From Caulobacterales bacterium (GTDB taxonomy: Bacteria > Pseudomonadota > Alphaproteobacteria > Caulobacterales > Caulobacteraceae), in NCBI GenBank assembly GCA_947480815.1, contig CANKEA010000028.1:1-9884 (forward strand): DNA of 9,884 nucleotides, given 5' to 3'. Under the pieces are notes generated by a model. The model ran no database searches, was not told the DNA's origin, and saw nothing but the letters and a program-made list of their open reading frames with translations. The position numbers were made by a program, and so were the translations under genes. Positions 1-7,156 of this stretch are shown piece after piece. Each line of letters begins with the position of its first letter. Position 1 is the stretch's first letter.

Positions 1-494
1 GCCGCCTGGCACTGCTGACGGTCGGCGTTTTCCGCTCTTTCCATCAATGTGAATTTGTCGACCGTCGAGCTCGACCGCCCTGAGCTGGTGACGGACGTCG
101 CCACCGTGATCCGGCAAAACGGTCTGCCATGAGGTGCCCTGAAATTGGAGATCACAGAAGGCGAGATCATGCGCGATCCTGACCGTGCTATCCGGGTCTT
201 GACGGTCTTGCGTCAGGCCGGTGCCAGCCTAGCCCTCGATGATTTCAGCACCGGCTTCTCGTCACTGTCCTACCGCACGCGTCTTCCCTTGGATTCGCTG
301 AAGATCGACCTCTATTTCGTCCGGACCATGAGCGTCAACGAAGGGTCCGCTACGATCGTCCGCTCGGTGATCAAGCTGGACCGCGACCTCAAGCTAGAGA
401 CGGTCGCTGAAGGGGTTGAGGCTGCGGTTATGGCCCAAACCTTAGCGCGCTAGGCTGTGACTATGGCCAGGCCCCGCTAAGAGCGCGCGGCTAG
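1..494 (+). pseudogene. Decayed EAL-domain (c-di-GMP phosphodiesterase-type) gene, 3' part
   Basis: Remnant of an EAL domain, the fold that hydrolyses cyclic di-GMP; the 5' part lies outside the window. In the frame starting at base 1 the translation gives typical EAL blocks in the right order: SINVNLS (about 46-63), GLP then ALKLEITEGEIM (121-171), LALDDFSTGFSSLS (229-270), LKIDLYFVR (298-324) and ETVAEGVE (397-420). The frame is broken by TGA at 16-18 and again at 130-132, inside the well-conserved 'GLPxGALKLEIT' block. Near 443-447 the frame shifts: the native frame stops at 451-453, while the frame starting at 447 reads ALGCDYGQAPLRARG, the expected end of an EAL domain, up to TAG at 492-494. 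The DD, KID, AEGVE and CDYGQ residues are still present, so decay looks recent. The open stretch from TTG at 145 is not an intact gene. Its end overlaps the stop codon of convergent mutY. Sequencing error is the alternative for any single lesion but unlikely for three. Confidence 0.82.
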
Positions 495-1507
495 GCCTTT
501 CGCGCCGCCTTCAGGAACACGCTTGGCAAACCCGACAGGTCGCTGAACCAGGCTGCCTCGTTCCAATTTCCCTCCGCCACGAACACCCGCAATGTCAGGG
601 CAAAGTGGGTAAAGACATGTTCGATCTCCCCAGCGTCACGCCAGGCGAGGACGGCGGGCGCGGCGGACTGGGCTTCTGCGTCGGTCCACGGCTTGGCGCG
701 CCATTCACTTGTCGGCAAGGCAAGCATGCCGCCGAGCAGGCCTTTGGTCGGGCGGGTCATCAGGGCGGTCTTGCCGTTTCGGCGCAAGACATAGGCCACA
801 CCGTAACGACGCGGACGGAGGGCCTTTGGGCTCTTGCGCGGATAGGTCTGCGGATTGCCATCCGCCAGGGCCGCGCAGGCATGGTCTAAGGGGCAAAGAT
901 CGCATAACAGCCCCTTCGGCCGGCATACCGTAGCGCCCAGGTCCATCAGCGCCTGCGCCCAGTCGCCTGGGCGGTCATTTGCCACCAGGCTGTCGGCCAG
1001 ACGGGTCAGTTCTGGCTTGGCGGCGGGCAGGGGGGTCTGGACCGCGAACAGCCGGCTCATCACCCGCTCGACATTGCCGTCGACCACATTGGCGGGCCGC
1101 TGAAATGCAATGGCGGCGATCGCGGCGGCGGTATAGGTGCCGATGCCCGGCAGGGCGCGTAATGCCTCTTCCGTATCCGGAAATATTCCGCCGTGGTCCC
1201 GCGCCACGGCGCGGGCGCAGGCCAGCAGGTTGCGGGCGCGCGCATAGTAGCCAAGACCCGCCCAGGCTGCCATAATATCAGCGTCCGGCGCTTCCGCGAG
1301 GTCGCCCACCGTCGGCCAGCGGCCCGTAAAGTTCAAAAAATATGGGGTGGCATGCGGCACCGTGGTCTGCTGCAGCATCACCTCTGATAGCCAAACGAAA
1401 TAAGGGTCAGGCGCAGAATTTGATCCTGGCGGCGTGCGCCAGGGCAGCGTGCGGGCCTGCCGATCGTACCAGCCGAGCAGGGCCTTGCGGAGACGGGCTT
1501 GGTCCAT
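491..1507 (-). CDS. mutY: A/G-specific adenine DNA glycosylase MutY
   Basis: Removes adenine mispaired with 8-oxoguanine, preventing G:C to T:A transversions; a monofunctional base-excision repair glycosylase in the cytoplasm. From the ATG at 1507 the protein has 338 residues, normal for MutY. In order: WLSEVMLQQT with the catalytic Glu at about 42; the helix-hairpin-helix LPGIGTYTAAAI (119-130); VDGNVERV with the catalytic Asp at about 143; a 4Fe-4S ligand set C-X6-C-X2-C-X5-C at about 195, 202, 205 and 211; then a NUDIX-like C-terminal domain (about 230-338) with HVFTHF, the loop that in MutY senses 8-oxoG. A GTG five codons upstream (1522) is possible, but it has no Shine-Dalgarno sequence, whereas the ATG has AGGG about six bases upstream and gives the usual short N-terminus before LRKALLGWYD. 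The gene is divergent from dciA, with 27 bases between the start codons, so the two promoters must overlap each other or the coding starts. Confidence 0.96.
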   Translation of the reverse strand: MDQARLRKALLGWYDRQARTLPWRTPPGSNSAPDPYFVWLSEVMLQQTTVPHATPYFLNFTGRWPTVGDLAEAPDADIMAAWAGLGYYARARNLLACARAVARDHGGIFPDTEEALRALPGIGTYTAAAIAAIAFQRPANVVDGNVERVMSRLFAVQTPLPAAKPELTRLADSLVANDRPGDWAQALMDLGATVCRPKGLLCDLCPLDHACAALADGNPQTYPRKSPKALRPRRYGVAYVLRRNGKTALMTRPTKGLLGGMLALPTSEWRAKPWTDAEAQSAAPAVLAWRDAGEIEHVFTHFALTLRVFVAEGNWNEAAWFSDLSGLPSVFLKAARKA

Positions 1508-1534
1508 GGGCCCTGCATACACTAGGTTAGGGAC

Positions 1535-2083
1535 ATGGCCAGACGCACCCGCCCACTGCCCACTGCCGAGGAGGCGCTCGACATCCTGTCGCGCCGCCGT
1601 ACCCGCCCGCCGTCACGACCGGCACCCTCCGCCGGCAAGACCTTGGCGCCCACGCTCAAGGCCATGGAGGCCAAGTTCGGTCAGGGCGTTAGCGGGTTGC
1701 AGAACCGCTGGCGTGAGATCGCCGGCGAAGCCCTGGCCCACCATTCCATGCCGGTGAAGTTCGTCAAGGGCCGCAATGGCGCGGGTGGTGTGCTGGAGCT
1801 GAGGGTCGATGGACCCGCCGCTGCCCTGATTCAGCACCAGGCCCCGCAGATTATCTCTCGGGTTGAACTGATGCTGGGCGCGGGATCGATCGCTAAGCTG
1901 CGCATCATGCAGGGGCCGGTTCGCGCACCTGCCGCTGCCGCCACACGCACGTCTCGGAGAAGGCCGCCGCTGGACGCCGGTGCCGAGGCTGCCCTGACCC
2001 AGGATCTCGCCGCCGCGCCTGACGGACCGATCAAGTCCGCGCTGCTACGCCTGGGCCGCGAAGTGCTGCGCGGCCGAAGTTGA
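1535..2083 (+). CDS. dciA: DUF721 / DciA-family replication protein
   Basis: A 182-residue DUF721 protein. The family includes DciA, which binds the replicative helicase DnaB and assists its loading in bacteria that lack DnaC or DnaI; the role here is inferred from family membership. The recognisable domain spans about residues 38-128: LKAMEAKFGQGVSGLQNRWREIAG with the conserved Trp at 59, then HSMPVKF, the strand VLELRVDGPAAALIQHQAPQII, and a final basic turn near KLRIMQG. About 50 residues follow that are Ala, Pro and Arg rich and probably disordered, ending in a short amphipathic helix. The N-terminus is also basic and Pro rich, consistent with DNA contact. ATG 1535 is chosen because it gives the usual MARRTRPLP-like start; an AGGG lies only three bases upstream, a tight but possible ribosome site. 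It is divergent from mutY and followed after 84 bases by the first dsbA-like gene. Confident of the family, less so of the helicase role in this organism. Confidence 0.85.
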   Translation: MARRTRPLPTAEEALDILSRRRTRPPSRPAPSAGKTLAPTLKAMEAKFGQGVSGLQNRWREIAGEALAHHSMPVKFVKGRNGAGGVLELRVDGPAAALIQHQAPQIISRVELMLGAGSIAKLRIMQGPVRAPAAAATRTSRRRPPLDAGAEAALTQDLAAAPDGPIKSALLRLGREVLRGRS

Positions 2084-2093
2084 CACGACGGCC

Positions 2094-2122
2094 TTAGACC
2101 AGCCACGAAATCGCTGCTAAAT
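2094..2122 (+). repeat. Upstream element copy 1 (5' of first dsbA-like gene), candidate promoter
   Basis: This 29-base stretch matches 2846-2874 at 22 of 29 positions without gaps, and its core AGCCACGAAATCGCTG (2101-2116) matches the other copy at 15 of 16. It ends 45 bases before the ATG of the first dsbA-like gene, and the second copy ends 42 bases before its ATG. Copy 1 starts with TTAGAC and ends with GCTAAAT, resembling weak -35 and -10 boxes 16 bases apart, so it may be the promoter or an operator. A 5-base inverted repeat (GGCCG at 2072-2076, CGGCC at 2089-2093) lies just upstream over the dciA stop codon. The promoter role is inference; the repeat is directly visible. Confidence 0.6.
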
Positions 2123-2167
2123 ATCATCATACTCGCCTGGAATGGCGGAGACTTCCAAGGAAACGCC

Positions 2168-2782
2168 ATGCGCCCTGCAAACCGCCTCTTCTTCGCCGCC
2201 GGCCTGGCCCTTAGCCTGGGGCTTGCGGCCTGCGGCCCCAAGGGTGGCGCGGTTACCTCCGAGGACATGAGCCTGGGGAACCCGAAGGCTGATGTAACGG
2301 TGATCGAATATGCCTCTGCCTCCTGCGTGCACTGCGCGGCCTGGGACAAGGATGTCTGGCCAGCGTTCAAGGCCAAATACGTCGATACGAACCAGGTTAA
2401 CTATGTGTTCCGCGAGTTCATTACCTCGCCGCCCCAGTTGGCCGCAGCCGGCTTCCTGCTGGCGCGTTGCGCCGGAAAGGACAAGTATTTCGGTGTGCTG
2501 GATCAGGTGTTCCGCGCCCAGGACGAGGTGTTCCGCACCGGCGACATGCGTGGTCCCTTGGTGGCCGTGGCCGCCCAGGCTGGGCTTAGCGAGGATCAGT
2601 TCAACAAGTGCGTTGGTGATGAAAAGGCGCTGAATGAGTTGAATGCCCGAGTGGAGAAATATTCTCGCGACGAGCAGATCAACTCGACCCCGACCTTCGT
2701 TGTGAACGGTACAAAGCTGGAAGGCGAACAGACCATGGCGGCTATGGACGCGGCCATCGCCGCCGCTCGCGCGAAGAAATAG
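2168..2782 (+). CDS. DsbA-like thiol:disulfide oxidoreductase, predicted lipoprotein
   Basis: A 204-residue thioredoxin-fold protein of the DsbA-like group (Thioredoxin_4 type), expected to oxidise or reduce cysteines of envelope proteins. The N-terminus has a basic start, a hydrophobic stretch and a lipobox LAAC with Cys at 22, so it is predicted to be lipid-anchored; Gly at +2 would favour the outer membrane by the E. coli rule. The active site is CVHC at 53-56, with Val where E. coli DsbA has Pro. The cis-proline loop is STPTFVVNG with Pro at about 175, preceded by Thr as in DsbC-like enzymes. Two further cysteines (about 101 and 148) are shared with the downstream paralogue and could form a second, structural disulfide. 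AAGGAA at 2157-2162, six bases upstream, fixes the ATG start. A hairpin and a 134-base gap separate it from the second copy, suggesting partly separate expression. The exact substrate and the direction of the reaction cannot be told from sequence. Confidence 0.88.
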   Translation: MRPANRLFFAAGLALSLGLAACGPKGGAVTSEDMSLGNPKADVTVIEYASASCVHCAAWDKDVWPAFKAKYVDTNQVNYVFREFITSPPQLAAAGFLLARCAGKDKYFGVLDQVFRAQDEVFRTGDMRGPLVAVAAQAGLSEDQFNKCVGDEKALNELNARVEKYSRDEQINSTPTFVVNGTKLEGEQTMAAMDAAIAAARAKK

Positions 2783-2818
2783 GCGCAAGCCCCCTCTAAG
2801 CCTGTTGATAAGCGGGGC

Positions 2819-2847
2819 AGGGCGCGGGCTGCGATACCCCGCGCCCT
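2819..2847 (+). terminator. GC-rich hairpin between the two dsbA-like genes
   Basis: A perfect 10-base-pair inverted repeat: AGGGCGCGGG (2819-2828) and CCCGCGCCCT (2838-2847) with a 9-base loop, 36 bases after the first dsbA-like stop codon. No run of T follows, so classic intrinsic termination is uncertain. It could act as a U-tract-less terminator, a 3' mRNA stabiliser that lets the upstream gene be expressed at a different level, or both. It touches the second copy of the duplicated upstream element. Confidence 0.5.
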
Positions 2848-2874
2848 CGACGAGCCACGGAATCGCTGTTTACT
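2846..2874 (+). repeat. Upstream element copy 2 (5' of second dsbA-like gene), candidate promoter
   Basis: Second copy of the element at 2094-2122, offset by exactly 752 bases; core AGCCACGGAATCGCTG at 2853-2868. It starts with CTCGACG, a plausible -35-like box, but its 3' end (GTTTACT) is a poorer -10 than copy 1. The single core difference creates GAATC at 2860-2864, a GANTC site as methylated by CcrM in Caulobacterales; copy 1 reads AAATC there. Any methylation-sensitive control of this copy is speculation from that one base. Confidence 0.55.
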
Positions 2875-2916
2875 GGGTCATTCTCGCCGGGGTCACGGCG
2901 ACGTCAGGGGATCGCC

Positions 2917-3534
2917 ATGTCTGCCTTTGTCCGCCGTCTCGCCGCCGTCGTTTTGATGATAGTCCTGACCCTTGCCTCGGCCGCCGCCGCTCAGCCCAAG
3001 CCCGTGACGGCTGACGACATGCGAATGGGTAATCCTAAGGCCGCGGTCACGGTCATCGAATATGCCTCCCTGGCTTGCCCGCACTGCGGGGCTTGGGACC
3101 GGGAGGTCTGGCCGGCTTTCAAGGCCAAATATATCGACACCGGCAAGGTAAACTACGTGTTCCGCGAGTTCATCACGTCCCCTCCCGAACTGGCGGCGAT
3201 GGGCGTTCTGGTGGCCCGCTGCGCCGGACCCGGTCAGTATTTCAGCGTGATCGACCAGGTGTTCAAGGCCCAGGAGCAGATCTACACCACCCAAGACATG
3301 GGTCCGTCCTTTAAGGCGATTGCGGCCAAGGTGGGCCTCAGCGACGCGCAGCTTAACGCCTGTATTGGCGATGAGGCGGCGCTGAGGGCGCTGAATGAAC
3401 GTGTGAACCGCTGGGTCAATGTCGAGCACATCCGCGCCACCCCGACTTTCGTGGTCAATGGCACGGTGCTGGAGGGCGAACAGTCCCTAGCCGCACTGGA
3501 TGCCGCTATCGCTGCGACCCAGGCTAAGAAGTAG
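2917..3534 (+). CDS. DsbA-like thiol:disulfide oxidoreductase, predicted soluble periplasmic
   Basis: A 205-residue paralogue of the preceding protein; my ungapped hand alignment of about 171 mature residues gives roughly 65% identity. It has an ordinary Sec signal peptide (basic start, hydrophobic core VVLMIVLTLA, likely cleavage after SAAAA at about residue 25) and no lipobox cysteine, so it should be soluble in the periplasm. The active site is CPHC at 54-57, the same dipeptide as E. coli DsbA; the cis-proline loop is ATPTFVVNG (Pro about 176). Cysteines at about 102 and 149 match those in the paralogue. AGGGG at 2906-2910, six bases upstream, supports the ATG. Both copies share the block VNYVFREFITSPP and the C-terminal ending AKK, showing tandem duplication. 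Only 24 bases separate it from smc, so the two are probably co-transcribed. Family certain; partner, substrate and redox direction unknown. Confidence 0.9.
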   Translation: MSAFVRRLAAVVLMIVLTLASAAAAQPKPVTADDMRMGNPKAAVTVIEYASLACPHCGAWDREVWPAFKAKYIDTGKVNYVFREFITSPPELAAMGVLVARCAGPGQYFSVIDQVFKAQEQIYTTQDMGPSFKAIAAKVGLSDAQLNACIGDEAALRALNERVNRWVNVEHIRATPTFVVNGTVLEGEQSLAALDAAIAATQAKK

Positions 3535-3558
3535 CCACAGGCAAGGCCGCCGCACACC

Positions 3559-6500
3559 GTGCAATTCCAGAAACTCCGCCTTTCGGGTTTTAAGTCCTTC
3601 GTCGAAGGGACCGAGTTCAAGATCGAGCCCGGCCTGACCGGCGTTGTCGGACCAAACGGCTGCGGCAAGTCCAATTTGCTGGAAGCCCTTCGCTGGGTCA
3701 TGGGTGCTAACAGTGCCAAGGCCATGCGCGCCGACGGCATGGACGATGTGATCTTTTCCGGTACGGGAAATCGCCCCTCGCGCAATCATGCCGAGGTCGG
3801 TCTGACCATCGACAACAGCGCCGGCCTAGCCCCGGGATTTTCTGACCCGGTGTTAGAGGTGGTGCGCCGCATCGACCGTGGGGCTGGCTCGGTCTACCGT
3901 ATCAATGGCCGCGAGGTGCGGGCGCGCGACGTACAGCTGCTGTTTGCGGACGCCTCGACCGGGGCTAACAGTCCGGCCCTGGTGCGCCAGGGCCAGATTT
4001 CCGAACTGATCGCCGCCAAGCCACAGAACCGCCGTCGTATTCTTGAAGAAGCGGGCGGGGTCAGTGGCCTGCACAGCCGCCGCCATGAGGCGGAATTGCG
4101 TCTGAGGGCCGCAGAGGCCAACCTCTCTCGCCTTGACGACGTGGCCAAGGAGCTGGAGCAGACCTTGGCCCGCCTGCGCCGCGAGGCGCGTCAGGCCGAG
4201 AAATATAAGCGTCTTGCGGCCCAGATTCGCAGCCTGCAGTCGGCTGTACTTTTTGCCCGTTGGACCGCCTCGCGTCATGCGCTTGCGAGCGCTGACCAGG
4301 AGGCGCGCGAAGCGATTGCGACCGTCGAGGACGCCAGCCGCGTCGCCGCCGCCGCCAGTACGGCTGCGCTCGAGGCCGAAGCCGCAATCAAGCCGCTGCG
4401 CGAAGAGGAGATGGTCGCCGCCGCTGTGCTGAATCAGCTGGCGATTGAGCGTGACCGGCTGGAGCATCAGGCCAAGGCCGCCCAGGACGAAGCCGCGCGT
4501 CTGACCTCCGACCTGGCGCGTGCAGCGGCAGATCGGGCCCGAGAATCTCAGATGGCCGAGGATGCCGGTATCGCGGTCGAGCGTCTGGCTGCCGAACTGG
4601 CGGAGATCGAGACTGCGATCGCCGCCGCCCCGGAGCATGAGCCGCGCCTGCGCGCCGCTGCCCAGGCATCGGAGACCGCCCGCGCCGAGGCGCAACACAG
4701 TGTCGAGGCCCTCGCTGCGCGCATCGCCGCCGACGAGGCCGCGCGCGACGCGGTTGAACAGCGCGTCGAGGATGCCCGTATGCGTTTGGGCCGCGCCAGT
4801 CGCGCGCTCGACATGGCCATGCATGAAAGGGCGGAGATCGCGGCCGTCGCCGATCCGGCCCAGGGTGCCGCCCAATCGGATTTCGATAAGGCTCAGGCCG
4901 CTCTCGACGCCGCCCGCATTGCCCTCGAAGTCGCCGAGGCTCGCCGTGAGCAGGCAGCCACCGCCGAGGGTGCTGCCCGGGAGTTTGTCCGCGCGGCCGA
5001 GGCTCAATTGGGTCGGCTAAAGACCGAGGCGCGTGGCCTGGCTCAGCTTAGCGCCCCGCGCACCGGTGGCGGCTATGCCAGGGCCCTAGACGCCGTGACC
5101 CCCAAGCCAGGACTGGAAGCTGCCCTCGCGGCCGCCCTGGGGGATGATCTGGATGCCGCGCTGGACCCCAAGGCTGCGGCCTACTGGGCGGGCCGCGAGG
5201 CCGCCGGGCCGACTTGGCCAAAAGGTATCGAGCCCCTGGCACCGCTGATCGGTGCCCCCTCGCAGCTCGCCGCGCGCCTGGCCTTCACCGGCTTGGTCGA
5301 TCGTGCCGATGGGCCGCGCCTCCAGGCCGACCTTCTGCCCGGTTGCCGTCTGGTTTCGCACGAAGGCGACCTCTGGCGTTGGGATGGATTTACCGCTCGC
5401 GCTGATGCCCCACGCCCAGCCGCGGTGCGGCTAGAACAGCGCGCCCGCCTGGCTAAGATCGAGAGTGAGCTCGAGGCGCTCGAGCCTAAGGCTCGCCTTG
5501 CCGCAGAAGCACACCGGGCGGCTGTGTTGACCCGTGCCGAGGCTGACGCCGCGGTCCGCGATGCCCGACGTGGGCCCACGCAGGCCGAGCAGTCTCTGTC
5601 TCGGGCGCGCAACGCCCTTGAGGCCCTGGCCCGCGAAGCCGCTCGCCGTGACGCCCGCCGTCAATCCCTCGACGACACCGTGGCCCGCTTCGAGGCGGAT
5701 CGCAGCGAGGCGCAGGGGTTGCTTGAAACCGCCCAGGCGGCTTTCGCCGCCCGGGCACCCGCTGAAGATCTGGCTGGCGACCTGGAGGCGGCGCGCAACC
5801 GGTCCGCCGCCGCGCGCGAGGCGGCTTCCGAAGCCCGTGCGGCGCTGGACCGCGAGGTCGGCGAACGCTCTGCCCGTAGCCGCCGTAGCGACGCGGTGTT
5901 GCAGGACCGTGACGATTGGGCCGCCCGCGCCGCCGCCGCCGCAAAGCGTCTTGTCGCGTTGGAAACCGAAAGCGCTAAACTGAAAGCTGCTCTCAAGGGG
6001 GCCAAGGAAGCGCCCAAAGCCCTGCAAGCCAAGCTCTTGGCCCTGTTTGACCAATTCGCTGCCGCCGAAGCCCGCCGCGGCAAGTCGTCCGACGCCCTGG
6101 CCGCAGCCGAATCATCACGCAATGACGCAGACCGCGCGGCTCGCGAATCTGATGCGCTGGCAGGGCAGGCGCGCGAACGCCGTGCAATCCTGACCGAGCG
6201 GCTCGATGCCGCCCGCGAGCGCCTGGCCGAATCGGCGGCGCGTATCCGCGAAACAGCGCATCTAGAGCCCGAGGCTCTGGGCAAGCACCTATCGGACGAG
6301 GCCATCGCCATTCCGAGCGACGGCGCCGGCGTCGAGCTGCATCTGGCCAATCTGGAGCAGGAGCGAGCCGCGATTGGTCCGGTTAATCTGCGGGCTGAGG
6401 AAGAGGTGAGCGAACAGGCCGACCGGCTGGATGTCCTGCGCAAGGATCGCTCCGATCTTTCGAAGGCCGTGTCCCGGCTGCGCGAGGGCATCGAGGCCCT

Positions 6501-6996
6501 CAATGCCGAAGGCCGCGAGCGGCTGATGGCGGCCTTCATCATCATCGATGGCCACTTCCGCACCCTGTTCGCCGCCTTGTTCGATGGCGGTCAGGCCGAA
6601 CTTCGGCTGGTTGAATCGGACGACCCGCTGGAGGCGGGACTGGAAATCTACGCCTGCCCGCCCGGCAAGCGGCTGGCATCGATGAGCCTTATGAGCGGTG
6701 GCGAGCAGGCCCTGACCGCCAGCGCCCTGATCTTCGGGGTGTTTCTGGCCAATCCGGCCCCGATCTGTGTGCTCGATGAGGTCGACGCGCCGCTCGACGA
6801 TGCCAATGTCGACCGTTTCTGCAACATGCTGGACGAGATGCGTCGGCGTACAAATACGCGTTTCATCGCCATCACCCATCATGCGGTGACTATGAGCCGG
6901 ATGGACCGTCTTTTCGGTGTGACCATGCCCGAGCGCGGCGTCTCACAATTGGTCTCAGTGGACCTTCGGGCGGCGGAAGCTCTCGTGGCACAATAA
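3559..6996 (+). CDS. smc: Chromosome segregation protein SMC
   Basis: The 1145-residue ATPase of the bacterial condensin, which with ScpA and ScpB extrudes DNA loops from ParB-marked origins and aligns chromosome arms. The N-terminal head begins [14 protein letters not shown]; Walker A is GPNGCGKSN at 31-39, an Arg at 57 sits in the R-loop, and the Q-loop Gln is at about 144. A long Ala, Arg and Glu rich coiled coil runs from about 165 to 490. The hinge covers about 495-618, with the alphaproteobacterial blocks [20 protein letters not shown] and [12 protein letters not shown]. The returning coiled coil is about 620-1010. The C-terminal head has the signature MSLMSGGEQ (1042-1050), Walker [11 protein letters not shown] with catalytic Glu 1074, and ITHH as the H-loop. 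The start is GTG at 3559, the only codon giving a normal family N-terminus; AAGG lies about 12 bases upstream, a weak site suggesting translational coupling to the preceding gene. No scpA or scpB is in the window. The gene looks intact and full length. Confidence 0.97.
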   Translation: MQFQKLRLSGFKSFVEGTEFKIEPGLTGVVGPNGCGKSNLLEALRWVMGANSAKAMRADGMDDVIFSGTGNRPSRNHAEVGLTIDNSAGLAPGFSDPVLEVVRRIDRGAGSVYRINGREVRARDVQLLFADASTGANSPALVRQGQISELIAAKPQNRRRILEEAGGVSGLHSRRHEAELRLRAAEANLSRLDDVAKELEQTLARLRREARQAEKYKRLAAQIRSLQSAVLFARWTASRHALASADQEAREAIATVEDASRVAAAASTAALEAEAAIKPLREEEMVAAAVLNQLAIERDRLEHQAKAAQDEAARLTSDLARAAADRARESQMAEDAGIAVERLAAELAEIETAIAAAPEHEPRLRAAAQASETARAEAQHSVEALAARIAADEAARDAVEQRVEDARMRLGRASRALDMAMHERAEIAAVADPAQGAAQSDFDKAQAALDAARIALEVAEARREQAATAEGAAREFVRAAEAQLGRLKTEARGLAQLSAPRTGGGYARALDAVTPKPGLEAALAAALGDDLDAALDPKAAAYWAGREAAGPTWPKGIEPLAPLIGAPSQLAARLAFTGLVDRADGPRLQADLLPGCRLVSHEGDLWRWDGFTARADAPRPAAVRLEQRARLAKIESELEALEPKARLAAEAHRAAVLTRAEADAAVRDARRGPTQAEQSLSRARNALEALAREAARRDARRQSLDDTVARFEADRSEAQGLLETAQAAFAARAPAEDLAGDLEAARNRSAAAREAASEARAALDREVGERSARSRRSDAVLQDRDDWAARAAAAAKRLVALETESAKLKAALKGAKEAPKALQAKLLALFDQFAAAEARRGKSSDALAAAESSRNDADRAARESDALAGQARERRAILTERLDAARERLAESAARIRETAHLEPEALGKHLSDEAIAIPSDGAGVELHLANLEQERAAIGPVNLRAEEEVSEQADRLDVLRKDRSDLSKAVSRLREGIEALNAEGRERLMAAFIIIDGHFRTLFAALFDGGQAELRLVESDDPLEAGLEIYACPPGKRLASMSLMSGGEQALTASALIFGVFLANPAPICVLDEVDAPLDDANVDRFCNMLDEMRRRTNTRFIAITHHAVTMSRMDRLFGVTMPERGVSQLVSVDLRAAEALVAQ

Positions 6997-7071
6997 AGTA
7001 TCAGAGACGATGTCGCCCAATTTCGTCGTTTAGGCATAGAATTCCAATACTTAGAGGGGGTCCAGCCAGCC

Positions 7072-7098
7072 TTGACGCACCGCCCTCGCCTCTATAGG
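7072..7098 (+). promoter_or_regulatory. Predicted housekeeping promoter of the atp F0 operon
   Basis: TTGACGC (7072-7078), 12 bases, then TCTATAGG (7091-7098). This fits the Caulobacter major sigma-factor pattern TTGACGS, 10-14 bases, GCTANAWC well in the -35 half and fairly in the -10 half. A start of transcription near 7105 would leave an untranslated leader of about 50 bases before atpI, containing a small 5-base-pair hairpin (CCGCC 7101-7105, GGCGG 7116-7120). The rest of the 160-base gap (6997-7156) holds no convincing smc terminator and no gene that I can support. Confidence 0.65.
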
Positions 7099-7156
7099 TT
7101 CCGCCGCGATCAAGGGGCGGGGCATCAGTTTCACCCAAACACGATATTGTACACTC

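Noticed and set aside
130..132. TGA in the EAL remnant read as a sense codon (recoding, selenocysteine or alternative code)
   Set aside because: Other genes in the window (dciA, atpI, atpB, atpE) end in TGA at their normal lengths, and the EAL remnant has a second TGA and a frameshift, so decay explains it.
1508..1522. GTG at 1522 as the mutY start
   Set aside because: No ribosome site precedes it, and it adds five residues beyond the usual MutY N-terminus; ATG 1507 has AGGG upstream.
2805..3014. Small plus-strand open frame overlapping the start of the second dsbA-like gene
   Set aside because: It covers the hairpin and the duplicated upstream element, has no ribosome site, and overlaps a well-supported gene in another frame.
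3853..5007. Long minus-strand open frame (384 codons) inside smc
   Set aside because: It lies wholly antisense to a full-length SMC with all family motifs. Such frames are common opposite Ala and Arg rich high-GC coiled-coil coding sequence, and the translation shows no family motif.
5661..6563. Second long minus-strand open frame (300 codons) inside smc
   Set aside because: Low-complexity Ser, Arg and Ala translation mirroring the coiled coil on the other strand; no motif, no ribosome site.
6996..7052. Possible smc terminator from AAGTAT/ATACTT and GACGA/TCGTC inverted repeats
   Set aside because: The first pair is 6 bases with a 45-base loop, and the second has a 5-base stem with a 12-base loop and no T-run; both are within chance.
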